Positions 9,006 to 17,748 of a DNA stretch of 64,000 bases are shown here, in pieces; the stretch's first letter is position 1; each line of letters starts with the position of its first letter. The stretch is from Gordonia liuliyuniae (GTDB lineage Bacteria; Actinomycetota; Actinomycetes; Mycobacteriales; Mycobacteriaceae). The translations under genes and the position numbers were made by a program. The notes beneath the pieces are model-generated. The model was given only the letters and a program-made list of their open reading frames with translations, ran no database searches and had not been told where the DNA came from. The stretch covers positions 62,001-126,000 of the forward strand of contig NZ_JAKKOT010000001.1 in NCBI RefSeq assembly GCF_021739025.1. The letters are read 5' to 3'.

Positions 9006-10292
9006 TCAGACGATCTCGCGGCGCACGATCGTCTGATCGCGCCCCGGTCCGACGCCGATGCACGACATGTGCGCGCCGGACAGTTCTTCGAGTCGGAGAA
9101 TGTAGTTCTGGGCGTTGACGGGCAGGTCCTCGAAGGTGCGGCAGCCGGAGATGTCCTCCCACCAGCCGGGCATCTCTTCGTAGATCGGCTTCGCGTGGTG
9201 GAAGCCGGTCTGGGTCATCGGCATGTCGTCGACGCGCTCGCCGTCGACCTCGTACGCGACGCAGATCGGGACCGTCTCCAGACTCGACAGCACGTCGAGT
9301 TTGGTGAGGAAGTAGTCGGTGATTCCGTTGACGCGTGTCGCGTAGCGTGCGACCACCGCATCGAACCAACCACACCGACGTGCCCGCCCCGTGGTGACGC
9401 CGACCTCTCCTCCGGTCTTGGCGAGGAACTCGCCCCACTCGTCGAACAGCTCGGTCGGGAACGGACCCGCGCCGACGCGCGTCGTGTACGCCTTGAGAAT
9501 GCCCAAGACGGTGTCGATCCGGCCGGGGCCGATGCCCGCGCCGACCGCCGCGCCGCCCGCGGTCGGGTTGGACGACGTCACGTACGGGTAGGTGCCGTGG
9601 TCGACGTCGAGCAGCGTGCCCTGCGAACCTTCGAGAAGGATCGTCTCGCCGCGCTCGAGCGCCTGGTTGAGCAACAGCCGCGTGTCGGCGATGCGGTGTT
9701 TGAATCCTTCAGCGAGTTCGAGCGTCTCGTCGACGACCTCGGCCACGTCGAGACCCTTGCGGTTGTAGATCTTGGTGAGGATCTGATTCTTCACTTCGAG
9801 GGCCGCTTCGACCTTCTGAGCGAGAATCTTCTCGTCGAGGACGTCGGCGACGCGTACGCCGACGCGCGCGATCTTGTCCTGGTAGCAGGGGCCGATGCCG
9901 CGGCCGGTGGTGCCGATCTTGCTGTTGCCCAGGAAACGCTCGGTCACCTTGTCGATGGCGACGTGGTACGGCATCAGCAGGTGAGCATCGGCCGACAGCA
10001 ACAGCCGCGACGTGTCGACGTCTCGCTCCTCGAGCCCGTGAAGTTCGTTGAGGAGAACGCTCGGGTCGACGACGACGCCGTTGGCGATCACGTTGTTGAC
10101 GCCGGGCGTCAGAATGCCGGACGGGATCAGGTGGAGCGCGAACGTCTCCCCGTTCGGCAGCACAACCGTGTGTCCGGCGTTGTTCCCACCCTGGTAGCGG
10201 ACCACCCACTGCAGCTTTCCGCCGAGTAGATCAGTCGCTTTACCTTTGCCTTCGTCGCCCCACTGGGCGCCGATCAGCACAATCGCAGCCAT
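9006..10292 (-). CDS. purA: Adenylosuccinate synthetase
   Basis: A 428-residue GTPase-like enzyme catalysing the first step from IMP to AMP. The N-terminus carries the P-loop [16 protein letters not shown] (catalytic Asp and GTP-binding residues), NAGHTVV near 38, the [12 protein letters not shown] segment near 128, [16 protein letters not shown] near 222, and [12 protein letters not shown] near 300. Length is typical for the family. The start is ATG at 10292. Its place beside an Rv0358-like gene in divergent orientation matches Rv0357c-Rv0358 of M. tuberculosis. It precedes the adenylate cyclase gene, linking AMP synthesis and cAMP by position only. Confidence 0.96.
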   Translation of the reverse strand: MAAIVLIGAQWGDEGKGKATDLLGGKLQWVVRYQGGNNAGHTVVLPNGETFALHLIPSGILTPGVNNVIANGVVVDPSVLLNELHGLEERDVDTSRLLLSADAHLLMPYHVAIDKVTERFLGNSKIGTTGRGIGPCYQDKIARVGVRVADVLDEKILAQKVEAALEVKNQILTKIYNRKGLDVAEVVDETLELAEGFKHRIADTRLLLNQALERGETILLEGSQGTLLDVDHGTYPYVTSSNPTAGGAAVGAGIGPGRIDTVLGILKAYTTRVGAGPFPTELFDEWGEFLAKTGGEVGVTTGRARRCGWFDAVVARYATRVNGITDYFLTKLDVLSSLETVPICVAYEVDGERVDDMPMTQTGFHHAKPIYEEMPGWWEDISGCRTFEDLPVNAQNYILRLEELSGAHMSCIGVGPGRDQTIVRREIV

Positions 10293-10394
10293 AGTTCGGT
10301 GCTCCTCCTGTTCGGGTACACCCTACTGGGTCCGGACGTGCCGTCAGACCCCGAGTCCGCAGTCGACACGCGCCACGCCGTTACTCTGGTAGCC

Positions 10395-11036
10395 GTGTCA
10401 TCTACTCTTCTCGCCCCGACGACGGGCGCCGCAGACGGCCCGACGCCTGCGGTTCTCGTCGAACAGGCCCTCGAAGACCCCGACCTGACGCGGGTGATCG
10501 TCGCTCCCCCGGATGCCGCCGAATCCGGGGTCGAGCCCGACGTCTTCCTCTCCGACATCGTCGCCGCGATCATGAAGCAGGATCGGCTCGACGTCGAAAT
10601 CGCTTACGTCGCACCGTATGAGACGCCCGCGACGAAGGTCTACAAGCTCAAGTACGGCGCCCACGCGATGGCGATGGCCGAGTCGGGCGTCGCGCAGAGC
10701 CTGCCGCTGATCCGCGACGATGCAGCCACCGTCCTCGTCGGCCGTGCCCGGCATCTGGGCGCCGACGGCGAGAAACTCCACGGCGAGGCGTACGTCGACT
10801 CGGACCGACTATTCGACGGCGAAGTCGACGCGGTGGAGATCGAACCGCTCCCGGAAGAGCCCGGCGTGCGCGGACGAGTCGCACGATGGCTGCCGGGCGG
10901 CTGGAAGACTGGCCGCGCAGTGCAGACCGGCGGCAGCAATCTCGTCGTCGAACGCGAAGGCGTGGTGACCGAACGTCTCGTCAAACGATCGACGTTCTAC
11001 CGGCACCACATCGACTGGAAACTGGTCGGGCCGTGA
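10395..11036 (+). CDS. Conserved hypothetical protein, Rv0358-like
   Basis: A 213-residue soluble protein with no signal or membrane segment. GTG at 10395 gives a length close to Rv0358 (about 215); the open frame upstream to 10299 is in the purA promoter region and is unlikely to be coding. The middle (DVEIAYVAPYETPATKVYKLKYG and AATVLVGRARHLG) looks like a compact alpha/beta domain; the C-terminal part contains a basic segment and ends HHIDWKLVGP. Function unknown. Its stop overlaps the start of the site-2 protease gene (GTGA), so the two are probably translated together. Confidence 0.8.
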   Translation: MSSTLLAPTTGAADGPTPAVLVEQALEDPDLTRVIVAPPDAAESGVEPDVFLSDIVAAIMKQDRLDVEIAYVAPYETPATKVYKLKYGAHAMAMAESGVAQSLPLIRDDAATVLVGRARHLGADGEKLHGEAYVDSDRLFDGEVDAVEIEPLPEEPGVRGRVARWLPGGWKTGRAVQTGGSNLVVEREGVVTERLVKRSTFYRHHIDWKLVGP

Positions 11037-11827
11037 CGATGAAGATGACGCCGACCGCGGTCGCATTGAAGTCGGTTCGACCCGGCCTCATCTTCCTCGG
11101 CCTGTGCGTCGCCTTCGGCGTCGGCGTCGCATTGCTCGTCTCGTCGGGCAGTGAGGACTCCGCGACCGCGACCCTCGGCGCGATCCTGCTGGTCCTGTCC
11201 GGCTGGGTGATCTCGCTGTGCCTGCACGAGTTCGCGCACGCGTTCACCGCGTTCCGGTACGGCGATCACAGCGCGGAACTGCGCGGCTACCTGACGTTGA
11301 ATCCGCTCAAGTACACCCATCCGGGTCTGTCGATCGCGTTGCCGCTGCTGATCATCGCGTTGGGCGGCATCGGTTTTCCGGGCGGAGCCGTATTCGTCAA
11401 CCAGGCCGCGTTCACCAAGAGTCAGCGGACGAAGGTGGCGTTGGCCGGCCCGGCCGCGAACCTGATCATCGGCGTCGTCTTGTGCATCGCGCTGGCCGCG
11501 ATGCCCGTCGCGGACGACTTCGGGAACGTCAACCTGTGGTCGTCGTTCGCGATGCTCGCGTTCCTCCAGTTCACCGCCCTGATCCTCAACCTGATTCCGG
11601 TGCCGGGATTCGACGGCTACCACGCGATCGAGCCGTACCTGTCGTGGGACGTCCGACGCTCCGCGGAGAAGATCGCTCCGTTCGGATTCCTCATCGTTCT
11701 GGTGGTCCTGTGGCTGCCAGTTCTCAACCGGGCGTTCTTCGACCTGATCGAAGGATTGATGGGCCTGTTCGGCGTCGACTCGATCTTCGTGTCGTACGGG
11801 TGGCACCTGTTCGCGTTCTGGCTCTAG
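11033..11827 (+). CDS. Site-2-protease-like M50 metalloprotease, Rv0359-like
   Basis: A 264-residue integral membrane protein with about five or six helices. The zinc motif HEXXH is visible as CLHEFAHAFTAF near residue 65, and the second metal-ligand motif as LIPVPGFDGYHA near residue 187 (NPDG type). Site-2 proteases cut membrane anchors of regulators such as anti-sigma factors; no PDZ domain is present, so this is the compact class. GTG at 11033 overlaps the previous stop; ATG at 11039 is an alternative. It is cotranscribed with the Rv0358-like gene and convergent with the cation transporter, their stops directly abutting. Confidence 0.88.
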   Translation: MTMKMTPTAVALKSVRPGLIFLGLCVAFGVGVALLVSSGSEDSATATLGAILLVLSGWVISLCLHEFAHAFTAFRYGDHSAELRGYLTLNPLKYTHPGLSIALPLLIIALGGIGFPGGAVFVNQAAFTKSQRTKVALAGPAANLIIGVVLCIALAAMPVADDFGNVNLWSSFAMLAFLQFTALILNLIPVPGFDGYHAIEPYLSWDVRRSAEKIAPFGFLIVLVVLWLPVLNRAFFDLIEGLMGLFGVDSIFVSYGWHLFAFWL

Positions 11828-12763
11828 TCACCAGGTGAGTTCGCCGCTGCACGCGGCTCGGCTGCCCGACGACTCGATCTGCACGGTGGCGTGTTCGAGT
11901 CCCTGCGCGTCGAGCACAGCGCGTGCGTCGGCCAGGACGCGAGTGTGGTCGCCGTGCGCGGTGAGGTGCACGGTCACGACGTCCATGCCGGTGGTGACCG
12001 ACCAGACGTGGAGGTCGTGGACGTCGTCGACGCCGGGGACGTCGGCCAGACGGGCGCGCAGATCGGCGAGGTCGATATGCGACGGCGCCTGCTGGTTGAG
12101 GATCTGCAGCGCGTCGCGAGCCAGTCGCAGGGCACGCGGAACCACCCAGAGCGCGATGAGGACAGCGACGATGAGGTCGGCGTAGCCCCAACCGGTGGTG
12201 AGCGCCACGACGCCCGCGACGAGTACGCCCACACTGCCGACCGCATCGGCGAGGACCTCCAGGTAGGCGCCGCGGACGGCGATCGATCCCTCCGCGTCGG
12301 CGCGGAGCAGCAGCATGACGACGATGTTGGCGACCAGACCGAGCGTCGCGACGATGATCATCGGTCCGCCGGGGACCTCCGGTGACGAACCGATCCGCCT
12401 GATCGCTTCAACGAGGACGAACGCGCCGACACCGATGAGCAGGATCGCGTTGACGACAGCGGTGAACACTTCGGCGCGGTACCAGCCGAAGCTGCGACCG
12501 TCGGTGATCCGACCGTGCCGCGCCAGGAGCAGCGCCGAGAGCCCCATGGTGAGGGCGACGACGTCGGTCAGCATGTGCCCTGCGTCGGCGACCAGCGCGA
12601 GTGACCCGAAGACGAGCCCCGTGACCAGTTCGACGACGAAGAAGCCGCCGATGATGCCTACCGACGTCGCCAATGGCCAGATCCGCCTGTGGGGCGCACC
12701 CGATGCGACATCGGCTGCGCTGGGACCATGACTGTGCCCGTCGTGGCCGTGTTCGCTACCCAT
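11828..12763 (-). CDS. Cation diffusion facilitator (CzcD-like metal exporter)
   Basis: A 311-residue CDF-family transporter that exports divalent metal (zinc, cadmium or similar) in exchange for protons. It has a His-rich N-terminus (HGHDGHSHG), about six helices (roughly 28-210) and a C-terminal cytoplasmic domain (about 215-300). The TM2 metal motif is HMLTD (HxxxD). The TM5 motif reads EVLAD, with Glu where many zinc CDFs have His, so metal preference may differ. The start is ATG at 12763. A palindrome just upstream is a possible metal-sensor operator. Confidence 0.9.
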   Translation of the reverse strand: MGSEHGHDGHSHGPSAADVASGAPHRRIWPLATSVGIIGGFFVVELVTGLVFGSLALVADAGHMLTDVVALTMGLSALLLARHGRITDGRSFGWYRAEVFTAVVNAILLIGVGAFVLVEAIRRIGSSPEVPGGPMIIVATLGLVANIVVMLLLRADAEGSIAVRGAYLEVLADAVGSVGVLVAGVVALTTGWGYADLIVAVLIALWVVPRALRLARDALQILNQQAPSHIDLADLRARLADVPGVDDVHDLHVWSVTTGMDVVTVHLTAHGDHTRVLADARAVLDAQGLEHATVQIESSGSRAACSGELTW

Positions 12764-12781
12764 GACCTCAATATATGCGCG

Positions 12782-12797
12782 TTGACGAATATGTCAA
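12782..12797. promoter_or_regulatory. Candidate operator upstream of the cation exporter
   Basis: TTGAC-gaatat-GTCAA is a perfect 5-6-5 inverted repeat 19 bases before the exporter start codon, inside an AT-rich patch (aatatatg...gaatatg) that could also hold the -10. Such sites upstream of CDF genes are typically bound by ArsR/SmtB-type sensors, but no sensor gene is adjacent. Confidence 0.45.
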
Positions 12798-12831
12798 GGC
12801 GGCGGTGGCCACGGGCTCCGGGCGGGTGCGG

Positions 12832-13995
12832 TCACCGGTTCCGGTGCAACTGCGCGAGCGCCGACGACCGTTTGAGGCCCGCGATCATCAGCATGTCGAC
12901 GAGCAACGACCGCAGTTCGGCGAGCATGGCGGCTTCGGACAGGTCCTCCACACTGTCGGCGAGCGATGTCCGCGCCTTGCGGACGATCGAACGCAGGACG
13001 CGAGAGGCGTCGGCCTGGTCGGGAGAGCCTCCGGGCTCGGCCATCATCATTTCGCGGAGCGTCTCGAAACCGACCTGAAGGTCGCCGACCAGGTCGACGA
13101 TCGCCGACTCGACGGCGACGCCGCGTTGTGTGACGCCGAGGGCGCGCCGGCAGATCACTCGGAAGTTGCGGACCGCGTTGTCGATGGGGTCGGCCGTCGC
13201 GCCGATGCGTTGGATGCGTTTACGCGACGACCAGTGCACCGGCGAGAGCCTGCTGACTTCGCGGCCCGCGGTGACGTCGGCTCGGAGTGAGTCGATGGAG
13301 CCCTGCGTTCCCCTCGCCGCAGCGAGAACTCGGTAAATGCCGTCCTCGTCCTTACGTCGGAGCGCCTCCGCGAGATCTGCGGACAGGTCCCGGAGCGTGG
13401 CGAGGATCTGTGCGGCATCACGTCTGGCCCGCCGTGCCGGATTGACGGGCACGAACGCGACGACGACGAGCCCGACTGTGCCGCCGATCAGTGCGTCGAT
13501 GACGCGACCGAAGCTGGTGACACCCGGCGAGATGAGGGTGGCGATCAAGACGGCCGACGACGAGGCCTGGATCGGCATCATCAGACCTCGGTCGAGGAAC
13601 ACCGCGATGCTCATGGCGATGGCCACGACGACGGTGATCTGCCAACCGCCGCTGCCGAGGATCGAGATGCCGATGTCGCCTACAACGATCCCGATGATGA
13701 CGCCGCCGATGAGTTCGACGGATCGGCGCCAGCGCTTGGCGAGCGAGATGCCGAGCGAGACGACGGCGGCGATGGGAGCGAAGAACGGTTGCGGATGGTG
13801 GACGACGTCGGCCGCGATCCACCAGGCGAGACCGGCGGCGATCGAACATTGGACGATCGGGACGAGGGACAACCAGAGTCGGCGGAGCCGAGTCAGCAGG
13901 AAGACCGGGATCTTGGCCCCCAAACGGGACCGCACGGTCCGCAACGCCTGGTCACCTGCGTAACCGGCGTCGCGGATCGTGCGGGCGGAGCGCAT
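12832..13995 (-). CDS. FUSC-family (aromatic acid exporter-like) membrane protein
   Basis: A 387-residue protein. After a basic N-terminus it has six or so hydrophobic segments (about 42-185: PIVQCSIAAGLAWWIAADVV, FFAPIAAVVSLGISLA, GGVIIGIVVGDIGISIL, ITVVVAIAMSIAVFL and so on), followed by a long soluble helical C-terminal half. This is the half-size FUSC/ArAE layout. Members export aromatic acids or related compounds; substrate unknown here. ATG at 13995 is the start. A DUF3151 gene ends 12 bases upstream on the same strand, so co-transcription is likely. Confidence 0.85.
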   Translation of the reverse strand: MRSARTIRDAGYAGDQALRTVRSRLGAKIPVFLLTRLRRLWLSLVPIVQCSIAAGLAWWIAADVVHHPQPFFAPIAAVVSLGISLAKRWRRSVELIGGVIIGIVVGDIGISILGSGGWQITVVVAIAMSIAVFLDRGLMMPIQASSSAVLIATLISPGVTSFGRVIDALIGGTVGLVVVAFVPVNPARRARRDAAQILATLRDLSADLAEALRRKDEDGIYRVLAAARGTQGSIDSLRADVTAGREVSRLSPVHWSSRKRIQRIGATADPIDNAVRNFRVICRRALGVTQRGVAVESAIVDLVGDLQVGFETLREMMMAEPGGSPDQADASRVLRSIVRKARTSLADSVEDLSEAAMLAELRSLLVDMLMIAGLKRSSALAQLHRNR

Positions 13996-14007
13996 GCCGC
14001 GTTCGAG

Positions 14008-14436
14008 TCAGCCGATACCGAGTTCGGTGAGTGCGCGGGGGTCGCTGTCGTTCAGCAGGTCGACGCAACGCAGGTACTCGTCCTCTTCGCCGATGGCCTT
14101 GGCGGCGCGCGCCAGCGCGCCGACGCAGCGGAGGAATCCCTGGTTCTGTTCATGGCTCCACGGGACGGGACCGAAACCCTTCCATCCGTGGCGTCGGAGC
14201 TGGTCGAGGCCGCGATGGTAGCCGGTTCGCGCGTACGCGTAGGCAGCGATGACGCCCGCGGTGGCGGGTTCGCCGTCGAGGGCCGCTTCGGCGAGGTAGG
14301 CCCACGCGATGGATGCCGTCGGGTGCCCGGCGGCGACGGTGGCCGGGTCTGCACCGTTGAGGAGGTCCGATTCTGCCTCGTCGTCTCCGGTGAGGAGGGT
14401 GGGTTGCGGTCCGAGAAGGTCTCCGAATGAGGTCAC
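14008..14436 (-). CDS. DUF3151 protein, Rv0360c-like
   Basis: A 142-residue protein starting MTSFGDLLGPQPTLL from GTG at 14436, which matches the usual start of this actinobacterial family; TTG at 14448 would add four residues. The rest is helical and repeat-like (ASIAWAYLAEAAL, GVIAAYAYARTGYHRGLDQLRRHGW, LRCVGALARAAKAIGEEDEYLRCVDLL), suggesting a TPR-like bundle. Function unknown. It is divergent from the Rv0361-like gene, as in mycobacteria. Confidence 0.85.
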   Translation of the reverse strand: MTSFGDLLGPQPTLLTGDDEAESDLLNGADPATVAAGHPTASIAWAYLAEAALDGEPATAGVIAAYAYARTGYHRGLDQLRRHGWKGFGPVPWSHEQNQGFLRCVGALARAAKAIGEEDEYLRCVDLLNDSDPRALTELGIG

Positions 14437-14553
14437 TCGGCCATTCAATCATTCATCCGGGCCGTCCGAGGAGGCCGACGCCACAGTCATTAGATAGTCT
14501 CGACATCGCGCCTCGCGCACCGTCAACTTCAACGCGATACAGGATAGAGCCAG

Positions 14554-15744
14554 ATGCCTGATTCGGATAACGAAAAGTCCGCCGCCCTCGACAAGGTGGT
14601 CGGAGCCTTCCGCGCACGCCGCGAACAGGCCGCCGACGACGCCTCGACCGGCGACTCGACGGCTTCCGCCGACGGCCCGACGCCCGTGGTGAAGCTCGGC
14701 GACTCCGACGCTCCCGAACCGAAGGGCGGCGACTCGGAATCGCCGACCCGCGCATTCAAGGTTCCCACCGAGGTCGCTGCCGCCGCCGCGGCAGCGAGCG
14801 GCGGCGCGACGGCCGACGGTGACAAACCAAAAGCGGACAACCCAAAAGCGGACAACCCAGAAGCGGAGAGCACCGACGCCGGGAGCACCGATACCGCTGA
14901 CGAGTCGACCGGATTGGTCGAGGAGACAGTGGTCGGCGAGCCGACGAGTGCCGTCGCGGGTGACTCCGACGACGCTGACGATGAACGAGTCGAGGCTCCG
15001 GCGACGAGCACCGTCGTCGAAGAGTCGGTCGACGTCGACGCGGCAGGCGAGACCCCTGCGGACGACAGTGCGGCGGAGGAGGAGTCTGCGGAGTCGGAAG
15101 GATCCACCCCGACCGAGCAGTTCGCGGTGCCCGCCGCCGCCGCAGCAGCCACGACGAAGATCGACACGCAGAAGCCCGCTCCCGCCGGGTCGGACGATGA
15201 GACCGCGAAGATGGCGGCCGCCACGCCCACCCCGACGCCGGAGAAGCCGCGACCGCAGCAGCAGCAGCAACAGGCGGCGCCGCAGGTCATCGCGCCGTCG
15301 GAAGCATCGGCCGAGAAGAAGGGCCGCGGCAAGGTGGTCGCAGCGCTCGTCGCCGTGCTCGTCGTGGTCGCCGCCGTCGCCGTCGGCGCGTGGTACCTGC
15401 TCAAGGGCAGCTCGCCGGAGTCCGAGGTCGCCGATGTCGCCACCTCGTACCAGGAGGCGATGACCGACGGCGACCTTTCCAAGCTCCGCGACATCACGTG
15501 CGGCGAGGAGAACAAGTACTACACGACGGTCTCCGACGAGGACTTCTCAAAGGCGTACGAGACTCAGAAGAACCGCAACGAGTTGATGACGTTCGATGAC
15601 GTCGACTCGGTCGCGATCGACGGGGACACCGCACGCGCCGGCGTCAACATGTACAACACGAGCGACTCGAGCAAGAAGATGCCCGCTCAGATCACCTTGC
15701 ACAAGGTCGGCGACGACTGGAAGGTCTGCACCAAGGTCGACTGA
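14554..15744 (+). CDS. Membrane-anchored protein with long disordered N-terminus, Rv0361-like
   Basis: A 396-residue protein. Residues 1-260 are cytoplasmic and of low complexity: acidic, Ala/Ser/Thr/Pro-rich, with repeats such as DKPKADNPKADNPEA and a glutamine run. One transmembrane helix lies at about 265-287 (VVAALVAVLVVVAAVAVGAWYLL). The outer domain (about 290-396) is DUF4878-like and ends LHKVGDDWKVCTKVD, matching the ending of the protein at 2466-2960. Two cysteines (ITCGEEN and VCTK) may pair. Position next to DUF3151 and fba matches Rv0361. Function unknown; probably an envelope-associated partner. Confidence 0.8.
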   Translation: MPDSDNEKSAALDKVVGAFRARREQAADDASTGDSTASADGPTPVVKLGDSDAPEPKGGDSESPTRAFKVPTEVAAAAAAASGGATADGDKPKADNPKADNPEAESTDAGSTDTADESTGLVEETVVGEPTSAVAGDSDDADDERVEAPATSTVVEESVDVDAAGETPADDSAAEEESAESEGSTPTEQFAVPAAAAAATTKIDTQKPAPAGSDDETAKMAAATPTPTPEKPRPQQQQQQAAPQVIAPSEASAEKKGRGKVVAALVAVLVVVAAVAVGAWYLLKGSSPESEVADVATSYQEAMTDGDLSKLRDITCGEENKYYTTVSDEDFSKAYETQKNRNELMTFDDVDSVAIDGDTARAGVNMYNTSDSSKKMPAQITLHKVGDDWKVCTKVD

Positions 15745-15785
15745 CCCGCTGGGTCCGACTGAGCCCGGCGCCTGTATGAGACACC

Positions 15786-15820
15786 AGAAGGGGCGCCCGA
15801 GATTCTCGGGCGCCCCTTCT
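15786..15820. terminator. Bidirectional terminator between Rv0361-like gene and fba
   Basis: A perfect 16-base stem (15786-15801 with 15805-15820) around a 3-base loop. It is very GC-rich, starts 42 bases after the Rv0361-like stop and ends 18 bases before the fba stop, so it serves both convergent genes. Confidence 0.9.
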
Positions 15821-15837
15821 GCGTCAGTCGGTGGCGG

Positions 15838-16872
15838 TCAGCGACCGATCGTCTTGTTCGACGACCCGAGATCGGTGCAGGCTTCGACGACGCGCTCGGT
15901 CATCGAGGCCTCAGCCTTCTTCAGGTAGCTGCGCGGGTCGTAGACCTTCTTGTTGCCGACTTCGCCGTCGATCTTGAGCACCCCGTCGTAGTTGCCCAGC
16001 ATGTGGCCGGCCACCGGGCGCGTGAACGCGTACTGGGTGTCGGTGTCGACGTTCATCTTGATGACGCCGTAGCTGACGGCCTCTTCGATCTCGCTCTTGA
16101 GCGAGCCGGACCCGCCGTGGAACACGAAGTCGAACGGCTGCGCGGCGGCGTCGAGACCGAGCTTGGCGATGGCGGCGTTCTGCCCGTCCTTGAGGACGCT
16201 GGGGCGGAGCTTGACTCCTCCCGGCTTGTAGACGCCGTGCACATTGCCGAAGGTCGCGGCCAGCAGGTAGTGGCCGTTCTCGCCGGTGCCGAGAGCGTCG
16301 ACGGTCTTCTCGAAGTCTTCCACCGACGTGTACAGCTTCTCGTTGATCTCGTTCTCGACGCCGTCCTCTTCGCCGCCGACGACGCCGATCTCGACTTCGA
16401 GGATGATGTTCGCGGCCTTGGCTGCGGCGAGCAGTTCCTTGGCGATCTCCAGGTTCTCGTCGATCGGCACAGCCGAACCGTCCCACATGTGCGACTGGAA
16501 CAGCGGGTTCTGGCCGTTGGCGACGCGCTCACGCGAGATCTCGATGAGCGGACGGACGAATCCGTCGAGCTTGTCCTTCGGGCAGTGGTCGGTGTGCAGG
16601 GCGATCGTCACGTCGTACTTGTCGGCGACGACGTGTGCGAACTCGGCGAGCGCGACCGCACCGGTCACCATGTCTTTGATTCCCAGCCCGGAACCGAACT
16701 CGGCTCCGCCGGTGGAGAACTGGATGATGCCGTCGCTACCGGCATCAGCGAAGCCCTTGATGGCTGCGTTGATCGTCTCCGACGATGTGCAGTTGATGGC
16801 CGGGAAGGCGTAGCCCTCCTTCTTCGCCTTGGCGAGCATCTCTGCATACTTCTCGGGTGTTGCGATGGGCAT
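15838..16872 (-). CDS. fba: Class II fructose-bisphosphate aldolase
   Basis: A 344-residue zinc aldolase of glycolysis and gluconeogenesis (fructose-1,6-bisphosphate to DHAP and GAP). Metal and substrate motifs are visible: ALHTDHCPKDKLD near 92 (zinc histidine and catalytic Asp), NINCTSSE-like FPAINCTSSETINAA near 24, EIGVVGGEEDGV near 168, TFGNVHGVYKPG near 210, FHGGSGS near 250 and MNVDTDTQYAFTRP near 273. ATG at 16872 gives exactly the length of mycobacterial Fba; a GTG at 16878 is less likely. It is divergent from dedA. Confidence 0.96.
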   Translation of the reverse strand: MPIATPEKYAEMLAKAKKEGYAFPAINCTSSETINAAIKGFADAGSDGIIQFSTGGAEFGSGLGIKDMVTGAVALAEFAHVVADKYDVTIALHTDHCPKDKLDGFVRPLIEISRERVANGQNPLFQSHMWDGSAVPIDENLEIAKELLAAAKAANIILEVEIGVVGGEEDGVENEINEKLYTSVEDFEKTVDALGTGENGHYLLAATFGNVHGVYKPGGVKLRPSVLKDGQNAAIAKLGLDAAAQPFDFVFHGGSGSLKSEIEEAVSYGVIKMNVDTDTQYAFTRPVAGHMLGNYDGVLKIDGEVGNKKVYDPRSYLKKAEASMTERVVEACTDLGSSNKTIGR

Positions 16873-17008
16873 ACTCACGTCCTGTCGAGCCGGTGGAGAT
16901 CTCCACGTGTGTTAAGGGTTCCACCACAGTTTGCCAGGTCACGTTCGACACGGAGCCATACCCCACCGCTGGGTGCTTTAAGGATTCTGGAAGGTTTCAC
17001 CGGTAGGG

Positions 17009-17734
17009 TTGGGGCCTGTGATCGACACTCTTCTCGCCGAGACCACTTCGACCGTGGCCCTGATGCCCGGCTTCATGGACCCGTTCAACTTGATCGGATA
17101 CTTCGGCCCCGTCGCATTTTGGGGCCTGCTGCTCGTCATCTTGATCGAATCGGGCGTGCTGTTCCCCGTGCTCCCCGGCGACTCGCTGCTGTTCGTCGCC
17201 GGTCTCATCGCCGCGGGCAGCCAGACCGGCGAGCACGCCGAGAAGGTCGCCGACTCCGGCCTGACACTGTGGCCGCTGCTGATCGGTGTTCCGATCGCGG
17301 GCATGATCGGCGGCCAGATCGGCTACTGGATCGGCCGCTACGTCGGCACATCGATGTTCAAGCCGGACGCGCGCTTCCTCAAGCAGCGATACCTGGACGA
17401 GGCGCACCACTTCTTCGAGAAGCACGGCCCGATCATGATCTTGCTCGCCCGTTTCGTGCCGATCGTGCGCACGCTCGCCCCGATCGTCGCGGGCGCTGCC
17501 CGCATGAAGTTCGCAGTCTTCACGATCTACAACGTCGTCGGCGCCATCATCTGGGGCGCAGGCATCGTGCTGCTCGGCTACTGGCTCGGCCAGTTCGAGA
17601 TCGTCCAGAAGTTGATCGAGCCGATCTTCATCGTGATCGTCCTCGTCTCCGTGCTGCCGATGGTCTTCGAGTGGCTGCGTCGCCGCCGCAACGGCAAGAA
17701 CCACGAAGAAGAAGACGCCGTCGCCGCTGAGTGA
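17009..17734 (+). CDS. DedA-family membrane protein, Rv0364-like
   Basis: A 241-residue protein of the DedA/SNARE-associated family. Features include LIESGVLFPVLPGDSLLFVAGLIAA near 50, the GGQIGYWIGRYVG segment near 100, the HGPIMILLARFVPIVRTLAPIVAGAARM conserved motif near 140-165, and a re-entrant/TM helix pattern of the family. DedA proteins act in lipid (undecaprenyl phosphate or phospholipid) translocation and proton-motive-force-linked resistance. The start is GTG at 17009. The gene order fba-dedA follows M. tuberculosis. Confidence 0.9.
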   Translation: MGPVIDTLLAETTSTVALMPGFMDPFNLIGYFGPVAFWGLLLVILIESGVLFPVLPGDSLLFVAGLIAAGSQTGEHAEKVADSGLTLWPLLIGVPIAGMIGGQIGYWIGRYVGTSMFKPDARFLKQRYLDEAHHFFEKHGPIMILLARFVPIVRTLAPIVAGAARMKFAVFTIYNVVGAIIWGAGIVLLGYWLGQFEIVQKLIEPIFIVIVLVSVLPMVFEWLRRRRNGKNHEEEDAVAAE

Positions 17735-17748
17735 CCGCGGGGTCCCGG

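Noticed and set aside
8043..10229. 728-codon plus-strand frame over the cyclase and purA genes
   Set aside because: Antisense shadow of two certain genes; the predicted product is Asp/Arg/His-rich without domains.
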